64,000 nt of DNA. Source: Pseudopelagicola sp. (lineage in GTDB: Bacteria; Pseudomonadota; Alphaproteobacteria; Rhodobacterales; Rhodobacteraceae). A model generated the notes under the pieces. It was not told the origin of the DNA, searched no databases, and saw nothing but the letters and a program-made list of their open reading frames with translations. The stretch spans positions 1 through 64,000 of the forward strand of contig JAPHRE010000026.1 in NCBI GenBank assembly GCA_026195905.1, given 5' to 3'. A program made the translations under genes and the position numbers. This document shows positions 18,286-26,164 of the stretch, piece by piece. Position 1 is the first letter of the stretch; each line of letters opens with the position of its first letter.

Positions 18286-19697
18286 AGCCGGTCTCCCAAA
18301 AGGAATTCCGCCGCACGGTCGAGGCGGATATGGGGCGGGCCTTCGCCGGGTTTGAGCGACAGGCGGGCCGGGGCGAATTGCATCGCCTGAAAATCCCCAT
18401 CAAGCCATTTTTCCGCCCCGTCACGCGCCGGGGTCAGGAGCTGGGATGGGTCTTCGGGCAGGAGGCCGGGATAAAAGGCCGCCTGTTTGCCGGTCTCAAG
18501 CAGCGTGCCGCGCACGCAGTCGAGCATCTTGCCATCGTGGCGCAGGGTATCCTCGGTCGTGGCGCGCACCGAGGCGAGGGCCAAGGCCTCGGTCGCGGCC
18601 CCGGCGAACTGGGCGCGGTCTGCGGCATCGCGGGTCAGCGCCTGCATGATCGCCGTAAGCCGGGGATGTTGGGTATGGTGCAGGTGGTCGGATTTTGTCG
18701 CGGCAAAGAGGATTTTATCAACCCGCCGCCCACGCAGCAGGCGCGCCAGGAAACGGTTTGAACCGGGCCGGAAGGACGAGAGGATGTCGGCCATAGCGCC
18801 GCGCATATCCTCGACCGCACGGGGGCCGCGATGGATCGCGCCGAGGGCATCGACGAGGACGATCTGGCGGTCGATGCGGGCGAAATGGTCGCGGAAGAAG
18901 GGTTTGACGACACGGGCCTTGTAGGCTTCGAACCGACGTTCCATCTCGCGCCAGAGGCACCGGCGCGGCGCGCCAGTTTGCGGTGGCATCGGCGCGAAGG
19001 TCAGGACGGGCGAGCCTTCGAGATCACCGGGCAAGAGGAAGCGGCCCGGAGTGCAGTCATAGGCTCCCGCATCGCGGGCGGCGTTGAGATAGGTGGTGAA
19101 GGTGGCGGCAAGGCTTTGGGCCACGGGCTCATCAAGCGGTGCGCGGGGGTCGGTGTCGCGTAGAAGGGTGCGGAAGGCGAGCGCCTCTTCGCGGTGCTCA
19201 AGCCGGGCGAGGGTTTGGGCGGACCATTCGGCATAGGTTTTGTCGAGCAAGGCAAGGTCGAGCAGCCATTCACCGGGATAATCCACAATGTCGATATGTA
19301 CCGTGCGCGGCCCTTGCATACCGCCAAGAAGGCCCGTGGGCCGCACCTTGAGCGACAGGCGCAGCTCGCTGACGGCGCGAGTGCTTTCGGGCCAGTGGGG
19401 ATCGGGGCGGGTTAGGGCCGCGAGATGGGTTTCATAGTCAAACCTCGGGATGGTGTCATCGGGCTGGGGCTGAAGATGGGCGGCGATGATGCGCGCGTCG
19501 GCCACGGCGGAGAGACCGGGCATACGGCCCCGATCAAGCAGGTTGGCGACCAGCGAGGTAATGAAAACCGTCTTCCCCGAGCGCGCAAGCCCGGTCACGC
19601 CGAGCCGGATCACCGGCTCGAAGAAGGTCTCGGAGATGGTATCGCCCACGGTCTCGACACTGCGTGTCAGGCCGTCGGCAAGCGTTGATATGACCAC
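18282..19697 (-). CDS. YcjX-type GTP-binding protein
   Basis: This 471-residue P-loop protein of the YcjX family (DUF463) has Walker A GLARSGKTVFITS near residue 35. VHIDIVDYPGEWLLDLALL is the switch region and ILFAATKSDHL resembles a G4 (TKxD) guanine-specificity motif. It starts with GTG at 19697 after AAAGGGGACCGC. It is followed by the ycjF-like gene with a four-base overlap. In enterobacteria the pair belongs to stress regulons; here only the pairing is seen. Confidence 0.87.
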   Translation of the reverse strand: MVISTLADGLTRSVETVGDTISETFFEPVIRLGVTGLARSGKTVFITSLVANLLDRGRMPGLSAVADARIIAAHLQPQPDDTIPRFDYETHLAALTRPDPHWPESTRAVSELRLSLKVRPTGLLGGMQGPRTVHIDIVDYPGEWLLDLALLDKTYAEWSAQTLARLEHREEALAFRTLLRDTDPRAPLDEPVAQSLAATFTTYLNAARDAGAYDCTPGRFLLPGDLEGSPVLTFAPMPPQTGAPRRCLWREMERRFEAYKARVVKPFFRDHFARIDRQIVLVDALGAIHRGPRAVEDMRGAMADILSSFRPGSNRFLARLLRGRRVDKILFAATKSDHLHHTQHPRLTAIMQALTRDAADRAQFAGAATEALALASVRATTEDTLRHDGKMLDCVRGTLLETGKQAAFYPGLLPEDPSQLLTPARDGAEKWLDGDFQAMQFAPARLSLKPGEGPPHIRLDRAAEFLLGDRL

Positions 19698-19817
19698 GCG
19701 GTCCCCTTTCGTGTTACGCGTTCAAGCTATGTGTGGCGGGCGGATTTTGCCAGAGGGGAGTGTCAACGATATGCTCCCCCTCTTTTCGCGGGGTAAAACA
19801 TGGGCTATGCGCAGGCC

Positions 19818-20585
19818 ATGCCGAGATACGCCCTCAAAGTCGAATACAATGGTGCGCCCTTTGCGGGGTGGCAGCGCCAAGCCGATCAGCCCTCGGTGCA
19901 GGGGGCGATTGAGGCCGCGTTGGCGCGGCTCGAGCCGGGGCCGCATAGCATCGCCGCCGCCGGGCGCACGGATGCAGGCGTGCATGGGTTGGCGCAGGTG
20001 GCGCATTGCGACATGCAGAAGGATTGGGACCCATTCCGGCTTTCGGAGGCGCTCAACCATCATCTAAAGCCCAATCCGGTGGCCATTGTCGCGGCGGCGC
20101 GGGTTGCGGAGGATTGGCATGCGCGGTTCTCGGCTGTGGAGCGGCGATATCTTTTCCGTATCCTCATGCGTCGCGCACCGGCGACACATCAGGCCGGGTT
20201 GGTCTGGCAAATCAACCATCGCCTTGATGCAGACGCGATGCAGGCCGGGGCGGATATGCTTCTTGGGCATCACGATTTCACCACGTTCCGCAGTTCGATC
20301 TGTCAGGCGGCAAGCCCGGTCAAGACATTGGACGCATTGCGCGTAGAACAAATCGAAACGCTTTGGGGGCCGGAGGTGCATTTCCATGTGCGGGCGCGGT
20401 CGTTCCTGCACAATCAGGTGCGCAGCTTTGTCGGCACACTAGAGCGTGTCGGTGCCGGAGCTTGGCCCCCCGAACAGGTGCGCGCCGCGCTGGAGGCGAA
20501 AAACCGGGCCGCCTGTGGGCCGGTTTGCCCGCCGCAGGGGCTTTACCTTGCCGGGGTTGGCTATCCCGACGATCCATTTATCTAG
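19818..20585 (+). CDS. truA: tRNA pseudouridine(38-40) synthase TruA
   Basis: This 255-residue protein makes pseudouridine in the anticodon stem of tRNAs. The catalytic Asp lies in GRTDAGVHG (about residue 52), followed by the RNA-binding segments and the [15 protein letters not shown] motif. The start at 19818 ([12 protein letters not shown]) fits the family N terminus. The in-frame ATG at 19800 has the better ribosome site (CGGGGTAAAAC) and would add six residues, so either is possible. It diverges from the ycjX-like gene. Confidence 0.93.
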   Translation: MPRYALKVEYNGAPFAGWQRQADQPSVQGAIEAALARLEPGPHSIAAAGRTDAGVHGLAQVAHCDMQKDWDPFRLSEALNHHLKPNPVAIVAAARVAEDWHARFSAVERRYLFRILMRRAPATHQAGLVWQINHRLDADAMQAGADMLLGHHDFTTFRSSICQAASPVKTLDALRVEQIETLWGPEVHFHVRARSFLHNQVRSFVGTLERVGAGAWPPEQVRAALEAKNRAACGPVCPPQGLYLAGVGYPDDPFI

Positions 20586-20615
20586 CGCCTTGGGGCGATT
20601 TTTCGCCCTCTCCCC

Positions 20616-20647
20616 TTGACCAACTGGTCAGGGTTAGGGATTGCTAG
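20616..20647 (+). promoter_or_regulatory. Palindromic operator overlapping a putative -35 box
   Basis: TGACCA at 20618-20623 and TGGTCA at 20626-20631 are perfect inverted repeats around AC. The left arm overlaps TTGACC, a possible -35 box. TTGCTA (20641-20646) is a weak -10 candidate 19 bases on. It lies 41-54 bases before the KAS III start and suits a TetR- or GntR-type dimer. Confidence 0.5.
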
Positions 20648-20671
20648 AAAACCGCTTGCAAGAGGTTCGCC

Positions 20672-21796
20672 ATGTATCAGCCCGCCATTACCGGCACCGG
20701 AGTCTTCACCCCAGAACAGGTCATCACCAACGACGAGCTTGTCGTGGCGTTCAATGCCTATGCTGACCGGATGAACGAACAAAACGCCGAAGCCATTGCC
20801 GCGGGCGACATGGCACCGATGGACCATTCATCATCAGAGTTCATCTTCAAGGCCTCTGGGATCGAGCAACGTTATGTCATCGACAAATCCGGGATACTTG
20901 ATCCCGAGGTCATGCACCCCCTGCTGCGCCAGCGCAGCGATGATGAAATTTCGCTGATGGCGGAAATGGCGCTGGATGCGTGTCAAAAGGCGCTCGATAT
21001 GGCGGGTATTGCGCCGGAAGAGATTGACCTTGTGATCTGTGCCGCCTCCAATTTGGAGCGCGCCTATCCTGCGGTGGCGATTGAAATTCAAAAGGCGCTT
21101 GGCGCGGGGGGCTTTGCCTTTGACATGAATGTCGCCTGTTCCTCGGCAACGTTCGGCATTCAGGCCGCCGCCGACATGGTGCGCGTGGGATCGGCCAAAA
21201 AGGCCATCGTGGTCAATCCGGAGATTTGCTCGGCGCATCTTGAGTGGCGCGACCGGGATTGTCATTTCATCTTTGGCGATGTGGCCACGGCAACGGTTAT
21301 TGAGCGCGCAGAAGATGCCAAGGGCGGGCGGTTCGATATCCTATCAACCCGCTGTGCAACGGAATTCTCTAACAATATCCGCAACAACAACGGTTTCTTG
21401 CGCCGATCACGCCCGTCCGGTGTCGCGGATCGCCGCGACATGCAATTCATGCAGAATGGGCGCAAGGTCTTTAAGGAAGTGGTGCCGATGGTATCGGCAC
21501 ATATCCTTGCCCATCTTGGCGATGAAGGGTTTACAGGCCAAGACCTGCATCGTCTTTGGCTACATCAGGCGAACAAGTCGATGAACGATTTTATTGGCAA
21601 AAAGGTCATGGGCCGCACCCCAGAGCGGGCAGAGCAACCCAACATCCTTCAGGATTATGCCAACACGTCTTCGGCGGGGTCGATCATTGCCTTCGCCAAA
21701 TATTCCGACGATTTCGAGAATGGCGAGCTTGGCCTGATCTGTTCTTTTGGGGCGGGATACTCGGTTGGGTCGGTGATCCTGCGCCGCGTCGCCTAG
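20672..21796 (+). CDS. Beta-ketoacyl-ACP synthase III family enzyme
   Basis: This 374-residue condensing enzyme is of the FabH type. The catalytic triad is visible: Cys in NVACSSATFG, His in WLHQANKSMN and Asn in YANTSSAGS. It is longer than standard FabH (about 320), with an insert at about 28-60 that has an Asn/Ala/Asp-rich helix. It stands alone, without plsX or other fab genes, and has its own palindromic promoter region. It may start fatty acid synthesis from an acyl-CoA or serve a specialised acyl pathway. The primer substrate cannot be read from the sequence. Confidence 0.85.
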   Translation: MYQPAITGTGVFTPEQVITNDELVVAFNAYADRMNEQNAEAIAAGDMAPMDHSSSEFIFKASGIEQRYVIDKSGILDPEVMHPLLRQRSDDEISLMAEMALDACQKALDMAGIAPEEIDLVICAASNLERAYPAVAIEIQKALGAGGFAFDMNVACSSATFGIQAAADMVRVGSAKKAIVVNPEICSAHLEWRDRDCHFIFGDVATATVIERAEDAKGGRFDILSTRCATEFSNNIRNNNGFLRRSRPSGVADRRDMQFMQNGRKVFKEVVPMVSAHILAHLGDEGFTGQDLHRLWLHQANKSMNDFIGKKVMGRTPERAEQPNILQDYANTSSAGSIIAFAKYSDDFENGELGLICSFGAGYSVGSVILRRVA

Positions 21797-21806
21797 GTTA
21801 ACGCGG

Positions 21807-22265
21807 TCAGGTCGTCTCTTCTTCGAGGTGTAGTTTCATGTCGATCAGCACATGTTGAAGCGCGACGGTTTCCTTGAGAAGGCGCTTGGCCTCGTTGACG
21901 GTAATAATGCCATCTTCGATTGATTGGCTATATTCGGCCATTAGCATGGCGAACCGCTGGCTCAGGGCGACGACATCGGAATTTACCCCGCCTTCGCGGG
22001 TGTCGTTCTTGCGGCGATCATCGTAGGACAGGGTAATCCGCTTGAGTTCGGCCAAGGCGGCCGTGACGTGCGGATAAGACGATGCTTCCTCAAGAAGCGC
22101 TACGGCGTCGATCGGCATGAAGCGATCTTCATGTTCGGGATGCTGAGAGTAATAGCGCCCCAGCGTGGCCTTGGATTTCCCCGTCAACGCGCAGGCGGCT
22201 TCGATTCCAACATCCTTGACCAGAGCCTCCGAGTGCTTTTTCAGATACGACCCCATCGCGTTCAT
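21807..22265 (-). CDS. Hypothetical protein with a putative HTH domain
   Basis: This 152-residue protein is soluble and charged. Residues about 3-35 (YLKKHSEALVKDVGIEAACALTGKSKATLGRYY, read here in outline) look like a helix-turn-helix of the transposase/phage-repressor kind. The rest is helical, with a coiled region near the C terminus (VNEAKRLLKETVALQHVLIDM). The start at 22265 follows CGGGGGTAAAC. Three alternating TTCCCC/GGGGAA half-sites lie 25-65 bases upstream, which suits autoregulation. I do not recognise a named family. Confidence 0.6.
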   Translation of the reverse strand: MNAMGSYLKKHSEALVKDVGIEAACALTGKSKATLGRYYSQHPEHEDRFMPIDAVALLEEASSYPHVTAALAELKRITLSYDDRRKNDTREGGVNSDVVALSQRFAMLMAEYSQSIEDGIITVNEAKRLLKETVALQHVLIDMKLHLEEETT

Positions 22266-22289
22266 GTAGTTTACCCCCGAAACATCACA

Positions 22290-22330
22290 TTCCCCAAGAT
22301 GATATGGGGAAACCTTCAATTTGTTTCCCC
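22290..22330 (-). promoter_or_regulatory. Alternating inverted repeats upstream of the HTH-like gene
   Basis: GGGGAAAC (22306-22313) and GTTTCCCC (22323-22330) are perfect inverted repeats with a nine-base spacer. A further TTCCCC at 22290-22295 forms a second inverted pair with GGGGAA. They lie just upstream of the start at 22265, where an operator would be expected. Confidence 0.55.
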
Positions 22331-22653
22331 TTAAAGACTTACAGGTTCAATGTCATTGATAAAGTGTTCTGGCGAATTTCATGCAATTACGTGAGGACAA
22401 TCGGGTGCAATCCCTCGGAACCGTGCCCGAAAAGCAGGGGGGTGTCTCTCGCGGCGTTTCGCGAAAGACAGCTTGTCAGTTTGGTAATAAGTGGCGCTTT
22501 CCGGCCATCCCCAGAGACCACGGTCTCCCGGAGAGCAGAGTAACGAGCTGCCGACAGGCGCGGAGCGGTTGATCATTTGATCGCCTCCGTCCCCAATCCC
22601 CCCCGTTTGCGGCGCTCTTGCATCCGATCCCATGACCAGCTTATGACCGCGCT
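22331..22653. other. Geneless, hairpin-rich stretch before tdk; possible structured RNA
   Basis: No convincing coding frame is present. Many short self-complementary segments occur: CGCG-GCGTTT-CGCG (near 22450), GACA-GCT-TGTC (near 22470), GAGACC-AC-GGTCTC (near 22522) and GATCA-TT-TGATC (near 22570). The stretch 22400-22560 looks like a folded RNA or its remnant. It does not match 6S, SRP, RNase P, tmRNA or a riboswitch well enough for a call. Confidence 0.3.
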
Positions 22654-23247
22654 ATGGCAAAGCTCTACTTTCATTACTCGACTATGAATGCCGGGAAATC
22701 GACGGTCCTTCTTCAGGCGGCGCATAACTATCGCGAGCGCGGCATGGAGACCTATCTTTTGACGGCTGCCGTGGACACGCGCGCGGGGCAAGGCAAGATT
22801 GCCTCGCGGATCGGTATTGAAAGCCCGGCAACCGCGTTCCGCCCCCAAGATGACCTTTATCACATGATCCGCTCGCGGCTTGCCGAGGGGTCCTGTGCCT
22901 GTGTTTTTCTTGATGAGGCGCAATTTCTGTCAGACGCTCAGGTCTGGCAGTTGGCCCGCGCGGTTGACGACCTTGGCGTGCCGGTCATGTGCTATGGTCT
23001 TCGCGTTGATTTTCAGGGCAAACTTTTCCCCGGCTCGGCCACGTTATTGGCGCTTGCGGATGAGATGCGCGAAGTGCGCACGATCTGTCATTGCGGCAAG
23101 AAGGCGACAATGGTTGTGCGTATGGATGCGCATGGCAGCGCGCTTCATGAGGGGGCGCAGGTTCAGATCGGCGGCAACGAAAGCTATGTCTCGCTCTGTC
23201 GGCGTCATTGGCGCGAGGCGATGGGCGACGCGATCGACGCGGGTTAG
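22654..23247 (+). CDS. tdk: Thymidine kinase
   Basis: This 197-residue type II thymidine kinase salvages thymidine to dTMP. The P-loop is STMNAGKST near the N terminus, the DEAQF motif is at about residue 88, and a zinc-binding cysteine pair is seen in ICHCGKKA, with further ligands near VSLCRRHW. The length fits TK1-type bacterial enzymes. It ends convergently with the following dehydrogenase gene and overlaps it by four bases. Confidence 0.95.
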   Translation: MAKLYFHYSTMNAGKSTVLLQAAHNYRERGMETYLLTAAVDTRAGQGKIASRIGIESPATAFRPQDDLYHMIRSRLAEGSCACVFLDEAQFLSDAQVWQLARAVDDLGVPVMCYGLRVDFQGKLFPGSATLLALADEMREVRTICHCGKKATMVVRMDAHGSALHEGAQVQIGGNESYVSLCRRHWREAMGDAIDAG

Positions 23248-24200
23248 TAGACCGGATTGGGAAGCGGGTTGCCCGTCGCAAACGCCGCGAGGTTCTCAAC
23301 GGCCATCAGTCCCATACCGATACGCACCTCAAGTGCGGCGGTGCCGAGATGCGGCAAAAGCACCACGTTTTGCATCGCTTTCAGCGCCTCTGGCACTTTG
23401 GGTTCTTGTTCATACACATCGAGACCCGCGCCGCCAATCGCCCCCGCTTTGAGCGCAGTTACAAGCGCCGTTTCGTCCACCACGTCGCCGCGCGAAATAT
23501 TGATAAAATGCGCATGCGGTTGCATCGCGGCAAATACATCTGCGTCAATCAGGTGGCGGGTCTCTGCTCCGCCCGGCACGGCAACGGCGAGCATATCCAC
23601 CTGCGCGGCGAGATTGTGCAAAGAGGCCACCTGCGTGGCCTCAAAAGGCAGGTCTTTGGCAGAACGGTTGACATACCGCACCTCCATCCCAAAGCCCAAA
23701 TGACAACGCCGCGCGATGGCCTGGCCGATGCGACCCATGCCGACAATCCCGACCGTTTTGCCCGAAAGATGTAGGCCGAGCATCTGGGTCGGGTGCCAGC
23801 CAGACCAATCTCCGGCGCGCAACATCCGTTCGCCCTCTCCTGCCCGTCGCGCGCTCATCAGCATCAGCGTCAGGGCAATGTCGGCAGTGGCGTCGGTTAC
23901 AGCGCCGGGCGTGTTGGTCACGGCGATTCCCGCGACGCGGGCTGCGGCCACGTCGATATGGTTATACCCGACCCCGAAATTGGCCAGCATACGACAGCGC
24001 GGCGCGGGCACATCGGCGAAAACCTCGGCGCTAAAGAGATCGCCAAGCGTCGGCAGCACAGCGTCATAATCCTGCAAGGCTGCACGCAATTCCTTTGGGC
24101 TAAGGGGCGCGTTGCTGTCGCGGATGGTCACGTCCCAAATCTCGCGCGCCTTGTCGATGACGGGCGCGGGCAAGGGGCGCGTCACAAGAAGGCGGTTCAA
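23244..24200 (-). CDS. D-2-hydroxyacid dehydrogenase (glyoxylate/hydroxypyruvate reductase type)
   Basis: This 318-residue NAD(P)-dependent dehydrogenase has the Rossmann motif VGIVGMGRIGQAIARR. Its catalytic residues are Arg in NISRGDVVDE, Glu in VYEQEP and His in LLPHLGTA. The substrate region FGVGYNHIDV resembles glyoxylate reductases. It is the last gene of a minus-strand operon proC-csaA-dehydrogenase; its ATG overlaps the csaA stop by four bases. Glyoxylate or hydroxypyruvate is the likely substrate, but other 2-oxo acids cannot be excluded. Confidence 0.87.
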   Translation of the reverse strand: MNRLLVTRPLPAPVIDKAREIWDVTIRDSNAPLSPKELRAALQDYDAVLPTLGDLFSAEVFADVPAPRCRMLANFGVGYNHIDVAAARVAGIAVTNTPGAVTDATADIALTLMLMSARRAGEGERMLRAGDWSGWHPTQMLGLHLSGKTVGIVGMGRIGQAIARRCHLGFGMEVRYVNRSAKDLPFEATQVASLHNLAAQVDMLAVAVPGGAETRHLIDADVFAAMQPHAHFINISRGDVVDETALVTALKAGAIGGAGLDVYEQEPKVPEALKAMQNVVLLPHLGTAALEVRIGMGLMAVENLAAFATGNPLPNPVY

Positions 24201-24535
24201 TGCATCCTCCCGCCGCGTGGCACGATTTGGTCCGGTCCGATCAGGACGATCTCGCCCGCCTCATCCGGCAGACCAAGGACAAGGATTTCCGACATGAACT
24301 TGCCAATCTGGCGCGGCGGGAAATTGACCACGGCCATGACCTGTTTGCCGATCAGGCTCTCGGGGTCGTAATGCTTGGTGATCTGGGCCGAACTTTTACG
24401 CTCGCCGATCTCACCGCCGAAATCCACCCAAAGCTTGATCGCGGGTTTGCGCGCCTCCGGGTAAGGTTCGGCGCGGGTCACGGTGCCGACGCGGATATCA
24501 ACCTTGAGGAACTCGTCAAAAGAAATCTCAGCCAT
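24197..24535 (-). CDS. csaA: CsaA-like tRNA-binding domain protein
   Basis: This 112-residue protein has a single EMAP/CsaA OB-fold tRNA-binding domain (VDIRVGTVTRAEPYPEARK and VVNFPPRQIGKFMSEILVLG). CsaA proteins act as chaperones in protein export or bind tRNA; the exact role is uncertain. The start at 24535 (MAEISFDEF) gives the usual length. A longer in-frame reading runs back into proC and is unlikely. Its first codons overlap the end of proC and its stop overlaps the next gene, so translation is coupled through all three. Confidence 0.88.
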   Translation of the reverse strand: MAEISFDEFLKVDIRVGTVTRAEPYPEARKPAIKLWVDFGGEIGERKSSAQITKHYDPESLIGKQVMAVVNFPPRQIGKFMSEILVLGLPDEAGEIVLIGPDQIVPRGGRMH

Positions 24536-25343
24536 TGGCCAACTCGCGCGAGCGATCTGCGGTGGCGGCAACGGTTCTGCGGATAAGGGGCGGCAAGCCG
24601 GTCTCCTCATTCATCAAAACCTCAAGCCCGGCCTGGGTCGTGCCATTGGGGCTGGTGACGTTGACGCGCAGTTGCGAGGGCGTTTCATCGGCGGCCTCGG
24701 CAAGTGCCCCTGCCCCGGCCACGGTCGCCTTGGCCAATGCCATAGCAAGCTCGGGGGCAAGCCCTTGCGCCTCGCCCGCGGCGGCCAAGGCCTCGATCAT
24801 ATGAAAGACATAGGCCGGGCCCGAGCCGCTTACGCCGGTCACGGCATCCATTTGGTCTTCGCTTTCGAGGCGCACAACTTGCCCTACGGCCTTGAGGAGG
24901 CTTTCGGCGAGATCAAGCATATCGGCGCTTGCTTGTGCATTGCCAATAATCGCGGTGATGCCGCGCCCTACGGCGGCCGGTGTGTTCGGCATGGCGCGGA
25001 TGATTGGCGTTTTGGCCCCCAGCATGTCTTCATAGGTGGCGCAGCCAATGCCCGCAGCAACCGTAATAAAGAGCGTCTCGCCATTGCCCATCGGTTGCAG
25101 AACCGGCAGCGCATCCGCCATCACTTGCGGTTTGACCGCGACCAGCACGATGGCGGGCGTTTCGGGGAGGGGCTCGTTCACATGCACGCCCGAGGCGTTG
25201 ACCCAATCGCTCGGGTGCGGATCCTGCACCCAAACGGATGTGGCTGGAAGCCCGCCTGCGAGCCAGCCCTCAAGCATGGCCGACCCCATTTTACCGCATC
25301 CGAGCAGAACGAGACCGCGCGCGGCGACGTGTTTCATATCCAT
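24528..25343 (-). CDS. proC: Pyrroline-5-carboxylate reductase
   Basis: This 271-residue enzyme makes the last step of proline synthesis. The N-terminal Rossmann motif is LLGCGKMGSAMLEGW. The C-terminal dimerisation domain has the family signature AVTGVSGSGPAYVFHMIEAL and the LRVNVTSPNGTTQAGL segment. The start at 25343 (MDMKHVA) follows TTGGGGGACATC, a strong ribosome site. An upstream open frame that continues to 25610 overlaps the YbjN gene and is rejected. It is the first gene of the operon with csaA. Confidence 0.94.
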   Translation of the reverse strand: MDMKHVAARGLVLLGCGKMGSAMLEGWLAGGLPATSVWVQDPHPSDWVNASGVHVNEPLPETPAIVLVAVKPQVMADALPVLQPMGNGETLFITVAAGIGCATYEDMLGAKTPIIRAMPNTPAAVGRGITAIIGNAQASADMLDLAESLLKAVGQVVRLESEDQMDAVTGVSGSGPAYVFHMIEALAAAGEAQGLAPELAMALAKATVAGAGALAEAADETPSQLRVNVTSPNGTTQAGLEVLMNEETGLPPLIRRTVAATADRSRELANG

Positions 25344-25375
25344 GATGTCCCCCAATAGCTTTTCCGGGGGAAGTG

Positions 25376-25876
25376 TTACGCGCGACCGTAAGCCTCTGCA
25401 ATGGCGACCTGCATCGCGTCTTCGACCTTGCGGTCGCCCCAGACGACAAGCTGAAACGCGGGGTAAAATCGCTCGGCGTTGAGGACTGCGGCGCGGATCA
25501 TTGTATCGACCTGGTCGGGGCTTGCCATTTGGCCGCCGGCAAGAACGAGACCATAGCGATAGATCATCAGCTTTTGCTCGGCCCAGAAGGTAAATGCCCC
25601 GGCCCAACATTGATCGTTCACCGCATTGAGCGCGGCGTGTAGCGCGCTTAGTTTTTCTTCGGGAGGCTCCATTTCAAAGGAACAGACCAGCCGCAACGTT
25701 TCGTCATAATCCGACCATGCAAGGGTAATCGAATAGGTGCGCCACTGGCCCTCTACGGCCATCGCGATCTGGTCATCTCCAAGCCGATCGAAGGTCCAGT
25801 CATGATGCTCTGCGATATGCTCGACGATGTCGATCGGGTGAATATCGTCTTCGAAAAACTGCTCGGACAATGCCAT
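25376..25876 (-). CDS. YbjN-domain protein
   Basis: This 166-residue soluble protein has an YbjN/DUF1790 fold. It begins with short acidic helices and the segment PIDIVEHIAEHHDWTFDRLG, then alternating strands and helices such as TLAWSDYDETLRLVCSFEMEPPEEK. YbjN-type proteins are small alpha/beta proteins related to type III secretion chaperones and of unclear function. It is transcribed in the same direction as proC, 32 bases before it, and may be the first gene of that operon. Confidence 0.8.
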   Translation of the reverse strand: MALSEQFFEDDIHPIDIVEHIAEHHDWTFDRLGDDQIAMAVEGQWRTYSITLAWSDYDETLRLVCSFEMEPPEEKLSALHAALNAVNDQCWAGAFTFWAEQKLMIYRYGLVLAGGQMASPDQVDTMIRAAVLNAERFYPAFQLVVWGDRKVEDAMQVAIAEAYGRA

Positions 25877-26164
25877 AGCGCCACCTCTTTCTCTTTTACG
25901 CCGGGGGAATGGCGGCGCCCCTAGCGCTTGGTGCCTGCTCTAGGGACAGCGGAAATTCCCGCGCCCCTTACTATATATGGTGGCGGTAGAGAGGGGCGGC
26001 TGTAAAGCAAAATATTTGTGGATAACGCAATAAGTTGTGGATTACTCGGCGAATGGCACAAGAAACTGTCATGGTAACGGCGTCAGCTTCGCAGCCCCTA
26101 AGGCCTCTCTGCCTTGGCCGCGGCATATCCGGCAGCACGATGCGAAACCCGCATGATGCGTGTT
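25877..26164. other. Intergenic region with AT-rich promoter-like segment
   Basis: This 288-base region lies between the YbjN gene start and the end of the HlyD gene. An AT-rich stretch around 25970-26040 (ACTATATATGG, AAAATATTTGTGG, TTGTGGATTA) contrasts with the GC-rich surroundings and probably holds the promoter of the YbjN-proC operon. TTTGTGGAT and TTGTGGAT are a short direct repeat. No gene is seen. Confidence 0.4.

Noticed and set aside
22391-22560. Cobalamin or glycine riboswitch
   Set aside because: Only short similar strings are present; the conserved B12 box or glycine core is absent and the downstream gene is not a usual target.
22380-22580. 6S RNA, SRP RNA or tmRNA piece
   Set aside because: The typical conserved loops (SRP GGAAG tetraloop region, tmRNA acceptor arm, 6S central bubble) were not found.
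24528-25610. Long N-terminal extension of proC
   Set aside because: It would overlap the YbjN gene and is low-complexity; the start at 25343 has a strong ribosome site.
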